Source of the DNA: Sarcomyxa edulis
Lineage: Eukaryota; Basidiomycota; Agaricomycetes; Agaricales; Mycenaceae
DNA: 64,000 nucleotides
NCBI GenBank assembly: GCA_009761415.1
Contig: QUOL01000015.1
Location: 620,001 to 684,000, forward strand
Direction: 5' to 3'
Shown here: piece by piece, positions 11,225 to 22,950 of the stretch
Layout: each line of letters opens with the position of its first letter
Numbering within the stretch: the first letter of the stretch is position 1
Position numbers and translations under genes: made by a program
The notes under the pieces: model-generated
The model's database searches: none
What the model saw: the letters and a program-made list of their open reading frames with translations, nothing else
Told to the model about the DNA's origin: nothing

Positions 11225-11782
11225 ATTAAAGCTCACCCATTCAGCAACTGTGCTCTACCTTTCCCCCTTGCCCGAATTATGCCCAATTATTTTCTTGTCG
11301 ATTCGCCTCCTCCCGCACCTCTATCTGCACCTCTCCATCTCCCCCACATGATATTGATGTATCGCAGGTACGTTGTATATTTATTTGAGCTCGACATAAG
11401 CTGACGATGTCGTGATCTAGCCGATGGAGATATAGATTGGAGTGATCGAGCTCTGATTATCGCGGGCGGTTGTTTGGCAAGACCTTCTGAGCGCAAACAG
11501 GGTACGCTTATTTTTGGATTTCACTCTTCGATCACTGGCGCTAACCAGCGCTTATGGAATTATCGATTATCTTTCAGTCTTTCGCACTCGTCTGGATTTC
11601 GTCGTGATCCCATCCACAACCCGAGCTCCCTGCAACGCAAGTACAATACAACGTCAAACGACATCCTCGTACTCTTTGAAGCGATCGGTCACCGCGTCAA
11701 GTTCAAGAGTTCATTGAAGGTGGAAAGAGGGCCGACGACGATTTGGTTCGTCATTCTTGGAACCGAAAACGGTATACCCTAG
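11225..11782 (+). pseudogene. Spliced hypothetical segment C, unit 1
   Basis: A proline-rich stretch (SPPPAPLSAPLHL) ends at a GTACGT donor. After a CTAG acceptor the next exon codes DGDIDWSDRALIIAGGC, followed by a GTACGC intron. A later stretch reads GHRVKF and ERGPTTIWF before TAG. Copies lie at 27140-27689 and 52100-52653. Frames between exons do not agree in all copies. No family is recognised. Confidence 0.3.
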
Positions 11783-12169
11783 ACTGACCTTCCATTGTCA
11801 TTCTTCTAGTATCAGAAGAGATCTGGAAAGGCAGTTGATTTGTGGTAAGTCGGCTTGAAGAGAATTCACTATGGCCGAGAACTCACCGAGAAGCTAAACA
11901 CAGTTCCCAGTCTCTCAAGGAAGGTCCGAAACGTGTAGACGAGACGTCGATCGTAGTCCTACGGGCGGCGGAGGAGGGAAATACGATCTCTGTACGTCTC
12001 TCTATATCTGAAACTCACTGAGACTTATGTCGCATCGTGTAGTGTCCATCAGTCGCCATATCCTGAGCTCGTGCGTTCTCGACACCACTAGGAACCACCG
12101 ACACCGTATACTATGGAGCACAGCTCCCATCTCCAACTCCATCATTGACTCGATCCTTTCCACTCTATG

Positions 12170-15100
12170 AGATTCTCATTCGGACGCGGTGGATCCACCA
12201 TAAGAAATCTGGGATATGGGCCTTGCGACGAGCATGCTGGCACTTCGAGAACGAATTATACGTGTTAGTACATCCGTTTGGAATTCCTCTCCAAATCCTG
12301 ACTTTGTTTTCAGACATCCCCCACATCCATAGCTCAGTCTATGTTCGGCTAACTTGTCTACTTGGAGGGAAGCCTCCAAATCTGAGATTTTTGCCCCGTG
12401 GCGAGCGACGTTGTACAAGGATGTAGTTCTTCGGCAACATCGCCGAGCTTGGGTTGGGATAGACAACGAGAGGCGCGAAGCGCCTCCTTGATACGTACGT
12501 GCTTATTTTGGTTCTCTATGTCCGTCATAACTTATGAACCACCCACTGACAGGTCAACGCAATGAGTAGGGAACGATGTCTCTGTCGAATATTGGCAGCC
12601 CACACCTCGGCGTAGTAGAACTAGCTCCTGTAGTCTCAGCCCCACCTCACCTTCGCGTTATCACCTACTTTCTTCGTTCAGTTCTATCGCCAAGTTTTCG
12701 ATATCCAGGCTTTGTGGTAAGCAGATCTACAGTACCTAGTATATTTCCAACGTGCTGATGGAGAAACCAGATCCCCGTAACACTGTTCTTGTTGCGACGC
12801 GAGAGGGGAAGCACCTGGTATGTCGGGTATATTGGTTCCACTTCCTCCCCAGATTCTGACTTGATATTCAGGCGTCCGCAGATCGCTATTACGCCATCAC
12901 AAATCGCTCGACCTTCGGCTAACCCATGCACACACAAACGTCGTCGAAAATCTGGGATTTTGGCCCCGCGGCGAGCGGTCTCCCAATATTAGAATAAAAT
13001 ATCATATTGCCCAACGATAAAAGAACTCGGTCACTATTCGATGTGGAGGACGAGGGCGCGAAGCGCCCTTCATGTCTGGTATGTACTTCATAACTGTTAT
13101 GTCCTCTCTTTGAGATACTAATTTGCTATATAGTTTTGCAACTATCCTCGTTCCATCTCCATCCACATACGCACTCTCGGCTAACTCAAGGCCAAAAAGC
13201 CAGCTCCAAAATCTGGGATTTCGGCCCCGCGGCGAGCGGCCTCACAATCGGAGGAGAATTATCGAGCACAACATAGGTTGTGGACCGTCTAGCTTGGAGA
13301 CAGCGCCCTCGTCATCTTGCATCCCTAACCCTCCATACATCCCCGCCAACCTCTAATTCAATATATTGCCTCACGTACATCATCGTTCTACCCCACTCCA
13401 CATCTCCACCCTCGGCTAACTCACGTACCTCGATAATTGGTCAAAACCCTCGAGGTTTTAGCCCCGCGGCGAGCGGCCTCACCATCCTCGAATAAAATAT
13501 CGTTTTGATCATCGATACAAGGACTTGATCACCTTTCGGTCTGAATTAAGGGGGCGCGAAGCGCCCTCCATGTCTGGTATGTTCTTCGTAACTGTTATGC
13601 ATGTCTTCGAGATACTGATTCGCTATACAGCCTTGCAACTATCCTCGTCCATCTCCATCCGCAACTGCCCCTCGGCTAACTCATGCGCCAAAAAGCAAGG
13701 TCCAAAATCTGGGATTTCGGCCCCGCGGCGAGCGGCCTCACCATCGTAGGATAAAATATCGAGACCATCAGAGCTTGTGCACCGTCTATCGCAAAGTGAG
13801 AGGGCGCGTAGCGCCCTCCTAGTCTTTCATGTCTTTACTCGAGCACTTCCTACATCCCCCATCCCCCACAGTCTAATTCGAGGCATTGTCTTGCGATAAC
13901 TCTCGTTCTACCTCTATCTACGTCTTCCCCCTCGGCTAACTCACGTACTCCGAAATTCGGTCAGAAATCTGAGATTTCGGCCTTGCGGCGAGCGTTGTCC
14001 CCATCTCGAGATATACCTTTCGTGTTCCTCGACCCCATTAGAGCTTGTGTATCGGCTCTTCGGGAGTAAGAGGGCGCTACGCGCCCTCGTCGTCTTGTAA
14101 GTTTATTGTAGTCCTCATTATGCACGTTCAGATTCTCACTTAATATACAGCCTTCCGCCAATCGTTGCCTCTTGCTCTGGCTATATCGCGTGCCCTACAC
14201 CACGGTCAAATAATCCCACATCTCAAGTCACGGCAAGTAGTCTACAGAGTCTTTTCTTTGACGTATGTACGTCGGTTCCGTTTCTCTTTTCTTGATCTTG
14301 CACCGATGTCTTGAGCCATCTAGATCTCTTCTTCGTTGTATGTTATGTCGTGTCTCTCCCGACACTCTAAACCAACATATGGTCTTCTACTTGTCGCCGT
14401 TCACCTGACCTCCTTCGAAGAACATTTGAAACAAGAAGAACGACCAAAAATCTGAGATCTCGGCCTTGCGGCGAGCAAACTCACCGTACTATCATATAAT
14501 TTACCAGTTCAGAGATGAACCGCGGTTTGTTTTGGGTGGAGAGGAGGGCGTAGCCCTCCAACCTTTTGTACGTCTATCACAATCATCCAAACCTCGGTTC
14601 TGTTATACTAATTTGATTTCCAGGCTTCCGCCAATCGCTCTCATACCTACGTATTCGTCGCCAACCCTCGTCTACCTCAACGAGCGAGATCCGCGAGTGA
14701 TCTCGTGATGATCTACAAGTTGAGCGACGTACCAAGTCCTCGCTCGTCGTTTGCCATAGCGTAAGTCTCTTACAATCATCTGAATAGTCTTTCAACATTC
14801 TAATTTGATTTATAGGCTTCCGCCAATCGCTCTTACACCTCCATCCTCACCCTTCGCCTGACTCCCGCGCCAATCTTCGACGTCGAGAACGCGAGATCCT
14901 GGCCTTGCGGCGAGCGTTCTCGGTTCACCAAGATATATTGACGCGTTTAGCGCCCTAACCTTTGGTAAGTTCGTTGAACCCATTCCAACATCGTTGTGCC
15001 ATTCTAACTCGATATTCAGGCTTCCGCCAATCACTCTCACACCTACATGCTCGTGACCACCCCTCGTCCAACTCAAGAGTGCGAGGTCTCTTAGAGATCC

Positions 15101-16235
15101 GTGAGTGATCTCGTGTTACTCTTCGGGTCCAGCGACGTACCCAGTCCTCGCTCGTCGTCTGCCATGTAGTAAGTCTATCACAATCATCCAAACATCTCAA
15201 TAATCTAATTTGATATATAGGCTTCCGGAAATCGCTGTCTCACCTCTATTCATCCTCACCCTTCGTCTATTTTACGCGCCAATACTCGACGTCAAGCATA
15301 CGAGATCCTGGCCTTGCGGCGAGCAACTCTACGAGTCGATCGATGGACCAAGTCGTTGCTCGTCGTCTGCGCACACATAGTAAGCCCATCACAATCATCC
15401 AAACAGTAACTCGACATTCTAACTCGATATGCAGGCTTCCCGCAATCGCTGTTCCACCTTCATCCTTGTTTTCCACCTAACTCGCGCGTCAACGTTCGAC
15501 GTCAAGACGGCGACATGTAGGCCTTGTGGCGAGCGTTCTTGAGATGTCCTAGCGAGTTGGGTCCTTTGGTAAGTTCGTTAAACATCCAAGCACCATGCTG
15601 CCATTCTAACGCGATGTCTTAGCTTCCTGAAATCGCTCTTACATGGACATTCTCGTGACCACCATTCGTCCAATACGGCTTTCTCGTCTCGAACCTCTAC
15701 GAGTCGAGCAACATATGAAGTCCTTTCTCGTCGTTTACCAAAGAGTAAGTCTATCACAGCCATTCACACATCCCTTTAACATTCTAATTCGATATCTAGG
15801 CTTCCGGGGAACACACCCTTCGCCTGTTTACGCGCTAATCTTCGACGTCGAAAATTCAAGGTCTCGGCCTTGCCGCCAGCGATCTCGTGCTAGTAGGAGG
15901 AACTTCCACGAGTCGAGCGACGAATCAAGTCGTCACTCGTCGTCTGCCAACGAGTGAGTCTATTACAACCATCTCAACAGTTTCCCCACATTCTAATTTG
16001 ATATATAGGCTTCCGGCGATCACGTCTACACCTACATCTGCGTGGCCACCCCTTGGGGAACTCAGAAATGCGAGATCCTAGCCCTGCGGCGAGCGATCTG
16101 GTCTGACTCTAAGAGCTGACCGATGAAACAAGTTACTGCTCGTCGTCTGCCAACCAGTGAGTCTATTACAGCGATCCAACGAGTATCTCGACTAATTTTA
16201 CATACAGGCTCGCTATTTCACCTGCATATACGCAT
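12170..16235 (+). repeat. Tandem array of intron-bearing modules, unit 1
   Basis: About 15-19 head-to-tail modules. Each has an exon-like part with the core GCGGCGAGCG and a 50-65 bp stretch with full intron signals: GTAAGT or GTATGT, a branch-like TTCTAATTTGAT, then ATATAG or ATTCAG. After the acceptor comes GCTTCCGCCAATCGC or GCCTTGCAACTATCC. Type A modules (about 12.4-14.5 kb, period about 235-270 bp) add CTCGGCTAACTCA, GATTTCGGCCCCGCGGCGAG and a GAGGGCGC hairpin. Type B modules (about 14.5-16.2 kb, period about 190-200 bp) add GTACCAAGTCCTCGCTCGTC. The type B consensus has an open frame (LPPIALTPT ... LGLAASDLVLLY ... PSPRSSSAIA) with phase-2 introns, but single modules carry stops and indels. 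Confidence 0.75.
14070..14088. other. Module hairpin, loop TAC, unit 1
   Basis: GAGGGCGC-TAC-GCGCCCTC. The equivalents at 30185-30203 and 55019-55037 have loop GTA, the reverse complement, with unchanged flanks. Similar hairpins with loop GAA or GTA close most type A modules. Confidence 0.85.
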
Positions 16236-16844
16236 GTCCGCCTCGGCTAATCGACGGTCGCAGCGTCTAGTATGTCGGTACGGGTATGCCACTCCGCCAT
16301 ATCGTATCCATCTAAACCCATCGCGTCCTCACGCGTAGTCACGTCCTCACGCGTAGACGCGTCACGCGCCTTGTGGATAGATATGAACTTAGAGAACCCT
16401 CGGGAGGGGAAACCCTGGAAATTTTAAAACTAGCCGACTGACCGTTTTGTAGATGCAGCTTTTTTGTGTTTGCACTTGTTTGCGTGTCGTGGATAGAGGA
16501 GGTGAGTGGCGTCGCTTAGTCACACGTAACCCTAACCCGGCGAGCGAGTTCTTAGTAGGAGTTGGGTGGCAGGCCTAGTAGGTGGCAGTTGGCAGGTTAT
16601 AGTACTCGTGTTCCAGGACCTCTCGCAAAAGCAAAAGGCAAGGTTGGATTCTGTGCGAAATGGAAATTCACTGCAACCATCACCGGCACCTCTCTCTCAG
16701 AAGACTCTCCCAGTATTGCTCTCCCACAAATGGGCAGAACTTGGCTCGAATTACACCCACGCCCGCCTGCTATTATCGTCGCCATCCTCGTCGACCTCCA
16801 ATTATACAATCCCCTTCGCTTAATTCACTTTTGATTATACTTAG
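16236..16844. promoter_or_regulatory. Probable promoter and leader of the MADS gene, unit 1
   Basis: This region is shared with unit 2 (32581-33144) and mostly deleted in unit 3. It contains the 18-bp repeat, the stretch CTCGGGAGGGGAAACCC and two telomere-like units (TAACCCTAACCC at 16527-16538). Units 1 and 2 differ mainly around the candidate start codon. No TATA box was pinned down. Confidence 0.4.
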
Positions 16845-18685
16845 CACGAGCGCAATCGCTCTGTGACCTTTTTAAAGGCACGTACCCCCCCCGTTTTTCG
16901 TTATTTTTACCTCGCAAAAAAAAGTCTTGGCATCTAATTATTATTATCTTTTCCTTTGCCACTCAACGTCCAACAGCGCAAGAATGGTCTCTTCAAAAAG
17001 GCCTACGAGCTAGGCGTATTGTGTTCGGTAGACGTCGCAGTCATCATCTTTGGTTCGCAGCCATCCACAACATCACCGCCCAGTACTAACCCTCCGGTTC
17101 TATTTTTATCGCAGAGGAACGTCCTGGACATCATGTAAAGCTCTACCAGTACGGCTCAACAGACATCCACGATGTCGTTCAGCGTCACCTCAGGTACGAC
17201 GGTGAAAAAGACACAAAAGGTCCCGCAGACTTTTCAGGAAACCCAAAGCTCGAGGATATCGGTGAAGCAGACGACGACGACGTAGACGAAGACGACCACC
17301 AGGACATGCACAACCGCGCTGCAAAAAGACGCGGTGACGGGAAGCTCAAGCCTGACTTTGGCAAATCGTCGATGGGAAACGATCTGGGCATGAACGTCGA
17401 TGTGAGTCAAGAAAAGTCCTTTTGTAGCATCTTTAACACCCTCGCAGATGGAGTACAGCTTGCGCCACCCCATGACCATTCCCCCGCCTCCAATGCCTCT
17501 CCATCACCCGTCCCAGCTTCCTCCCACTTCCTCCTTACCCATCTCTAGCGACCGTCACTCCATGAGCGGACTCCGCAGCAGCGCTTCCCACCACTCCAAC
17601 TCGGGCTCCAACAAGAAACCACGTACCAGTCCCAGCATCAACATCAACACCCACAGTCGCTCTTCCTCTGACGACCCTACCTCTGCTGGCGGCGGCGGCG
17701 GCGGTGGAGGTGGAGGATATGGATACCACGGTCACGGATCCCCAACCACCAATTCGTCTGGTTTCCGGCCCCCACCTCAAAACCAACCGCACTACAACGT
17801 CAACAACGCCTTCTTTAATCCCGTCTCCACGCCTCCTCCTCCACCTAGTTTTATACCCGGTGCATTCGACTTCAACCACCCGACTTCCTCTTCTCGTCGA
17901 AGCACCTTTCCCCCTCCCCCACCCCGGTACGGCGATCAGAATCAGCAAGGTCAAGGTCAAGGAATGTATCAGCAGCTCATAAGACAGCAGCAGCATCATC
18001 ATTCCTCGGCGAATCACCACCCTCACTCGTCAAACTCTGCACAACCACCACCTCCCGCTCCGCCTCCAGCAGGTCCGGATTTGTTTGCTGCCTTTCTAGA
18101 CGCAGACGAGCATAACCGTCAGCAAGTGCAGAACCAGAGTCAACCTTTCCCGGGTCTCGATTGGCCCGTTCACGCTCAAGGGCAGCAACCGCAAGCAGGT
18201 GTGTGCCCTCTTCTATTATCTTGAGAACAGACACTCATATGCTCATAACAGTTCAAGCACCGCCTGGAAGCGCAGGTTCCGCTCCTGGGGGTGCAGAAAG
18301 CAACTGGCTTGACTTTCTGTCTGGTGCCCCGCCTCCACCTTCCTCCGCTACGACCGCCTCCTCTTCAGGCAGGGAACCGATGTCATGGGAACGCGACAGA
18401 CCCCTCCCTGACATGTTCAGCGGAGGAGGTAGGGGCGGTGGGAGTAACGTCACTTCGCCCAGGATGAAGAACCGCGATACGAATGCGCCGAGTAGCAAGC
18501 GATCGAGAGTCAGTTCGACTGGGACTGCTGAGGGATCGGGGGATGGAGATGAAGGCGGTGGTGGTGGTGCTGGCGGTTCACCCAGCGTCAATGGGAGTGG
18601 TGGAAGTGGAAGTGCGGGGGGAGGCGGAGGGAGGAAGGACGATGTCAAAGTCGAGCCCGCCAAGATCAAAGGTGAAGTTGGCTGA
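16845..18685 (+). CDS. MADS-box transcription factor, Rlm1/SRF type, unit 1 (first exon not found)
   Basis: Exons 16845-16877, 16977-17052, 17115-17401, 17448-18198 and 18252-18685 join in frame to 526 codons plus stop. They code [51 protein letters not shown] and [13 protein letters not shown]. These match fungal Rlm1-type MADS and adjoining SAM-like sequence: DNA-binding and dimerising regulators, in yeast acting in cell-wall stress. The rest is low-complexity: acidic [11 protein letters not shown], Pro/Gln/His-rich runs, poly-Gly and a final [12 protein letters not shown]. The first intron has a GC donor (AAG|GCACGT). The expected start MGRRKIEIQPIT is not found: the only candidate ATG, at 16730, reads MGRTWLE and lacks a donor. 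The gene converges with the junction gene. Confidence 0.8.
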
Positions 18686-18953
18686 TGCACCCGAGGCCAG
18701 GGTATAACTCGGACACACGCACATGCACACATTTTTCTGAGACTGAGACTGGGATTGTTCGTTCTTCGTTCTACTTCCTTGTTGCTGTGGTTTGTACATA
18801 GGCTCCGCTCCTTCTCTTTCTTCGTCTGGTGCTGCTTGCTATTTTCTCGTTTGCCTACTTTTGAAATTCTTTTCTGTGGTATCGCTATCATGTTCGTATG
18901 ACTCCACATTTCGTACCATTACACAAAAAAAGAACCAGTACATGTTACTATCA
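18686..18953. other. Short spacer between convergent MADS and junction genes
   Basis: T-rich DNA shared by all units (34999-35249 and 59053-59312). It must carry the 3' ends of both genes. No further gene is seen. Confidence 0.5.
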
Positions 18954-19687
18954 TTAGGAACTCGGGGAGCAGATGAATGCCTCAACAGCGAACGCCGTGT
19001 CCTTCAAGCCTACGTGCCACTTGGCCAGCTCGATATCGAAGTATTTGATGGAACCGTCTTGCGTTATTCGCTGTCCCAAGATGGACTGCTCGAATCTCCA
19101 CCTGACACCGAAGTATCAGAACCAGGATCAGTCTTCTCAGAGCTGGAGAGACAGATACGTACCGAAACGACAGAACGAGTGCCTCGTATGACCGCTTGAA
19201 CCAGACATGGAGCTCCCAGGTCGCGTCGTTCTGCAGTGCAGAGCAAGAAGACGACAAAAGACGCCTTCTAAGTCCTCGGGGACGTTACTGATACGTGTAG
19301 AAAAGAAAGGATTCGCACCGAATATATTGCCAAGGCATCTGCGAACAGCTTTTATCTGCCTAGATTCAGAAAGAAGAACGATGAAACTGGTGAATGGGAT
19401 TTACTTTGACGATCTCGAAGTGGGGTTGGTCCATTTGGGGGGATCCAGGAGGGCAAGTTCGGATGAAAGAAATGGGTACGAGGTCGAGGTACTTGCAGTT
19501 GACTGAGATGATTCAAGTTGCGACGAACTTGAACCAGCTTGGAACTTGAACAAGCGCCACTCAAGCGCCTGACTCTCGGTTCTTTCGTCCACTCACCCAG
19601 GCTCGTGGACGACTCAACCAGGCTCGTGGACGACTCAACCACTTGTTGTATCTCTGTGGTGCGCATGCTAACACGGATATATTCCAT
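18954..19687 (-). pseudogene. Junction gene across the unit 1/unit 2 border, frameshifted
   Basis: Minus-strand gene convergent with the MADS gene. From ATG at 19687 it codes the MRTTEIQQ block, then a Ser/Thr/Gln-rich linker (SSSSQLESSQS) and DPPKWTNPTSRSSK. After an intron it has VPEDLEV and ALQNDAT, then a second intron with GTACGT donor near 19155, then WRFEQSILGQRITQDGSIK and FDIELAKWHVGLKDTAF, ending at TAA 18954-18956. A 10-base loss relative to the copy at 3.7-3.9 kb shifts the frame near codon 40, and a 24-base direct duplication (VESSTSL twice) is unique to this copy. The conserved C-terminal block in copies 1 and 3 suggests a once-real protein; no family is recognised. Confidence 0.55.
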
Positions 19688-20289
19688 CTGAAAGGCTACA
19701 GATTTGCACCTCGCCTCGGAGGAGACGAGTTTGAAGGTGCGTTTTCGACTTTACTGATCAATATTAACCTCGCAGCGCAGTGTATATCCTGTAGACGATC
19801 CGATTCCTCGTGGTACAAGATCTAGACATCAGCAATATCTGCATTTGCTTTTGGATCTATCTCAGCGATGGACGGTCTCATTGGAGGAGCTGAGTTGGAA
19901 GGATTTCGTGGTGCGTTTACGATTCTACTGACCGGTACTTACCTCGTAGTACCGTGCACATCTTATAGACACCCCGATGATCCTCGTGCTTTGACTCGCC
20001 AAAGACCCTTTCCCCTGCCCCAAGATCTAGACGCCACCACCAGCCTCACTTCCTCTGGCGATCACTTCGACGATCAACGGTACGCAATCTATTTTGCTCA
20101 AACACATTTATCTCGTCTGGGAGCTCACGTATCTCAAGCTTACAGTAGAGAACACTCTCTGGTTCTTTCGAGACACGGTGAAACGACGATCCAGAACACC
20201 GATACACCAAGAAAGCTCTCGCGCTACTGTGCCCGTACTCGTTCTCGCTTTCCAAACCACCGTGTCCACTAGAGCCAACGAATATTCAA

Positions 20290-20777
20290 CGACAGCACGT
20301 CGTTTCCGGTAAGATCTGTGCACAGGAGACGTTTGAGACAAGGGAACGTATGAGTACCTCAAGACAGTCGCTTCAGATTTCACTGTCATGAAGGGCGACT
20401 AGGATACAGTGAGTTCACCGATAGCTTGCAGGTATTTTGACGACTCACGAGGCTTAAAATTCTCCAACTCAGTCACCGTTGTGCATGCACCCATCGGAAT
20501 CGGCGTCATACATGGCCATCAGTCTATACCAACGGGCGATCTCGACTCTCTCAGCTCTATCGCTCGACAAATGGACGTAGGCGTTCTGATATCCGGACAT
20601 ACACATACGTGAGTTGGCCTTCAAACTCGAGAAACAACAAAGCCTCACCTCGTTTGCAGATTTCAAGCCATAGAACACGATCACCGATTCTTCGTTAACA
20701 CAGGTTCCGCGACAGGCGCATGGACAAGAACCTGCCACGGGTGCATACAATTCTCTGACGTTCCAGAGCTCTCCTAA
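20290..20777 (+). pseudogene. VPS29: VPS29-like retromer subunit remnant, unit 2 (best preserved)
   Basis: Blocks in order are SGKI, CTGDV followed by an in-frame stop, DKGTYEYLKTVASDFTVMK, then GD and a second in-frame stop. After a GTGAGT intron come NSVTVVHAPIGIGVIHGHQ, IPTGDLDSLSSIARQMD and VLISGHTHT. After a second intron come FQAIEHDHRFFVN, TGSATGAWT and an early stop at 20775-20777. VIHGH and GHTH match conserved loops of the family. VPS29 normally continues about 35-40 residues past GAWT, and the N-terminal exon is missing. The reading frame is clear but carries two nonsense codons and a lost C-terminus. Confidence 0.8.
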
Positions 20778-21667
20778 CCCTCGTTCTCGTTTCATTTCGC
20801 GCTTCCACTACCACTAATCATCGGCTTATAGGTCTTGTTTGGATATAGGACGTCAAAGAATTGTTACCTTTGAAGCCTTCGTTACATGTTCCTGGAAGAA
20901 CGAGTGAGACGATACAGCCCAAGGTGCGTAGTCTCTTCGAGGTTGTTTCGACGATGCCAAACTACGAGAAGGAAATGGAGAAATTCTGTACTGTCGGGGG
21001 GGACTTTCTGTAGATCATCGATTGTCAAGACAAGTTCTCGGTTGCTTGTCCTTCGAGCTCGACAGCTACGACTAGTATCTTCGGTTTTTGACATCGGATT
21101 CTCGAAAATAGGTAAGTACTTGCTTTGAGACTCGTTCGCATGCACTGAGAGCTCAATGGACGAACGGACGGCTTCGTTGCCATATGGCAGTCTGAGGTTC
21201 GAGGAGAAGGTAACGGAATTCGAAAGAAAAAATCAAAGATTTAAATTTTATATATATCTACATCAGTTGCACTAGGTTGTACTACATAATATATCCCGTT
21301 GTCTACGTCGAGCCCAAGGCAGAAACCAAACGAGACACGTCACTGTGCCGAGGCTGGTGTGGTGCGAATCGATGAGAAGAGAGTCGGAAATGGACTCGTC
21401 AACTCTGAAGACACTATTAAACTGTCAGAGAGCAGGAACGAAGATACCCTTAGAGACGTGAACACCAACGTACCTGTGCGTGAAGGGATTGATGCGGGAA
21501 TTGATGGCAGGCTCTAGCGCTTGCAAAACAACATGGGAGGTGTTGTAGATAGTAGGCAGCGACGTCCGCGAGGATGGAATTGGTACTTGAAACTGACAAA
21601 ACTCAGTAAATTTTGTCAAGAGCCACGGAATCAACATGTGCCTCAGGTATCTCATGTCTCGAACAAC

Positions 21668-22950
21668 CACTTACGGTTAGTGATATCTCAGCCGAAATGA
21701 TGATAAACTAGATCTCGCAAAGGAACGCGATGAGGGGCAGAGCCCCTCATCGCACTCGCGCTCGGCGTAGCCGACGTGGGAGAGAGGAGAGTGTGGGTAA
21801 CTAGCCGAAGCGCATCGAAGCAGACCAAGAAAAAGGCCAAACTAGGACCGTCTAGAAACGATTCCGAGAGCGATGAAGTAGACATCAATACCAGCATCAA
21901 GAATGTCATATTTCGAATGAAAACTTACGGTCAGTCAGTTAGAATGCGCTCGAAGTAGTTGAGGTCGGAGGGAGGGAGAAAATAGCTGAGGCAGCGTGGA
22001 CTTCACTTCGAACAGGCGGGAAAGACCAAAAATAGATTTATCTGTCAAAGCGATTGACGTGAGCACGTAGAGACATGATAGAAGCATTTATTTACCGTTT
22101 AATTCCTAGTGGTAGACGGCAGAGGTGGTTCCAAGGAAGAGCCGACGCAATTGCCTCTGGTGAGATATATATCCCGGGAAGAGACTGGAGGGTGAGCTAT
22201 GACAATAGAGAACCGTGAATTAGTGTCACGGTAGCTGTAGCGACGAGAAGGGAAACATGCCTTGACGCCGATGACGGTCTGCTAAGAGTAGATGCGGCGT
22301 CATTGCGAAGGTTTCGAGTGAGAAGCAACATCATGGAAGGCGAACAACCCACTGGAAGCTGATCATATGTCAGCGGGGCTTTGGCGACGATAAGCAGAAC
22401 GAGCTACTCACCGTCAGGCAGTGAGATCGAAAATAAGACGTACGTCGAGGACGATGAAGGTATAATCGGTTGACTGGGGGTGTGTCTGGACCCTGGAAGA
22501 TGGAACGGATCGGCGAGAGAGAGCAGCGACGAGGATATCTACTAGCTAGAAAGAAGGTAACAGAGTGATTCGATATGAATGGGAAGAGAAATCAACGTTC
22601 ACGTACCGAAAAAACGAGAATATCGGCAGAGCTATGGCCTAGGAGACACAAGTCAGCGAGAAGCCGGCGATCACGATGAGCTGGATTACTCACTGTGAAT
22701 ATGCAGTCTTGAGAGTGGGAGCGACGATGATAGAAGAGAGGATGATGAAATGGGAGGAGAACGAAGTAGAAAGAAGGAGATGGGGAAAATTGAGGAATTC
22801 CGGCCAGGCTTTATACGCACTAAAAGAGGCTCTGTTGTCAGTCCCTAACAAAACGACCAAACATCCGTACGTGTGGAGACTTACGTTTTCGAAAAAGATG
22901 CAATATCGGCTATAGTCCCCGCTGAAACCTGGATCTGCAATCTTGCAGAT
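21668..22950 (-). other. Conserved block, unit 2
   Basis: Collinear with 5771-7060. By eye about a dozen substitutions separate the roughly 950 bases after 21958 from unit 1. The leading hairpin at 21727-21753 has its loop in the opposite orientation from units 1 and 3. Confidence 0.4.
21727..21753. other. Perfect hairpin, loop AGA, unit 2
   Basis: Same 12-base arms as at 5832 and 37850, but the three-base loop is AGA, the reverse complement of TCT. Flanking bases are in the same orientation in all units, so only the hairpin is flipped. Confidence 0.9.

Larger units (their letters stand above)
3652..19512. repeat. Unit 1 of a three-copy segmental tandem array
   Basis: This segment of 15.9 kb recurs in the same orientation at about 19513 and 35843. 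The left limit was set where similarity to the internal junctions stops: the shared sequence begins near the word AGTTGC before GAACTTGAAC. Left of it is unique DNA rich in AAGTTAA. The unit carries, in order, the 5' part of the junction gene (-), a VPS29 remnant, the conserved 5.8-7.1 kb block, several spliced hypothetical remnants, the intron-module array, a MADS-box gene and the 3' part of the next junction-gene copy. Confidence 0.9.

Noticed and set aside
12170..16235. Possible CRISPR-like or satellite array from regularly spaced GCGGCGAGCG motifs
   Set aside because: Modules are whole-length similar, not short repeats with unique spacers, and the genome is clearly eukaryotic with introns.
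16527..16538. Telomere repeat TAACCCTAACCC, also at 32845-32856
   Set aside because: Only two units in each copy, within a duplicated promoter region; too short to indicate a former telomere.
17535..18026. Minus-strand open frame of 163 codons opposite the MADS exon
   Set aside because: Shadow of the Pro/His/Gln-rich exon; no splice or start context and no family motif.
18253..18909. Long minus-strand open frame rich in Pro/Leu (218 codons), with similar ones in units 2 and 3
   Set aside because: It is the complement of the Gly/Ser-rich MADS C-terminus, and its length follows from that composition.
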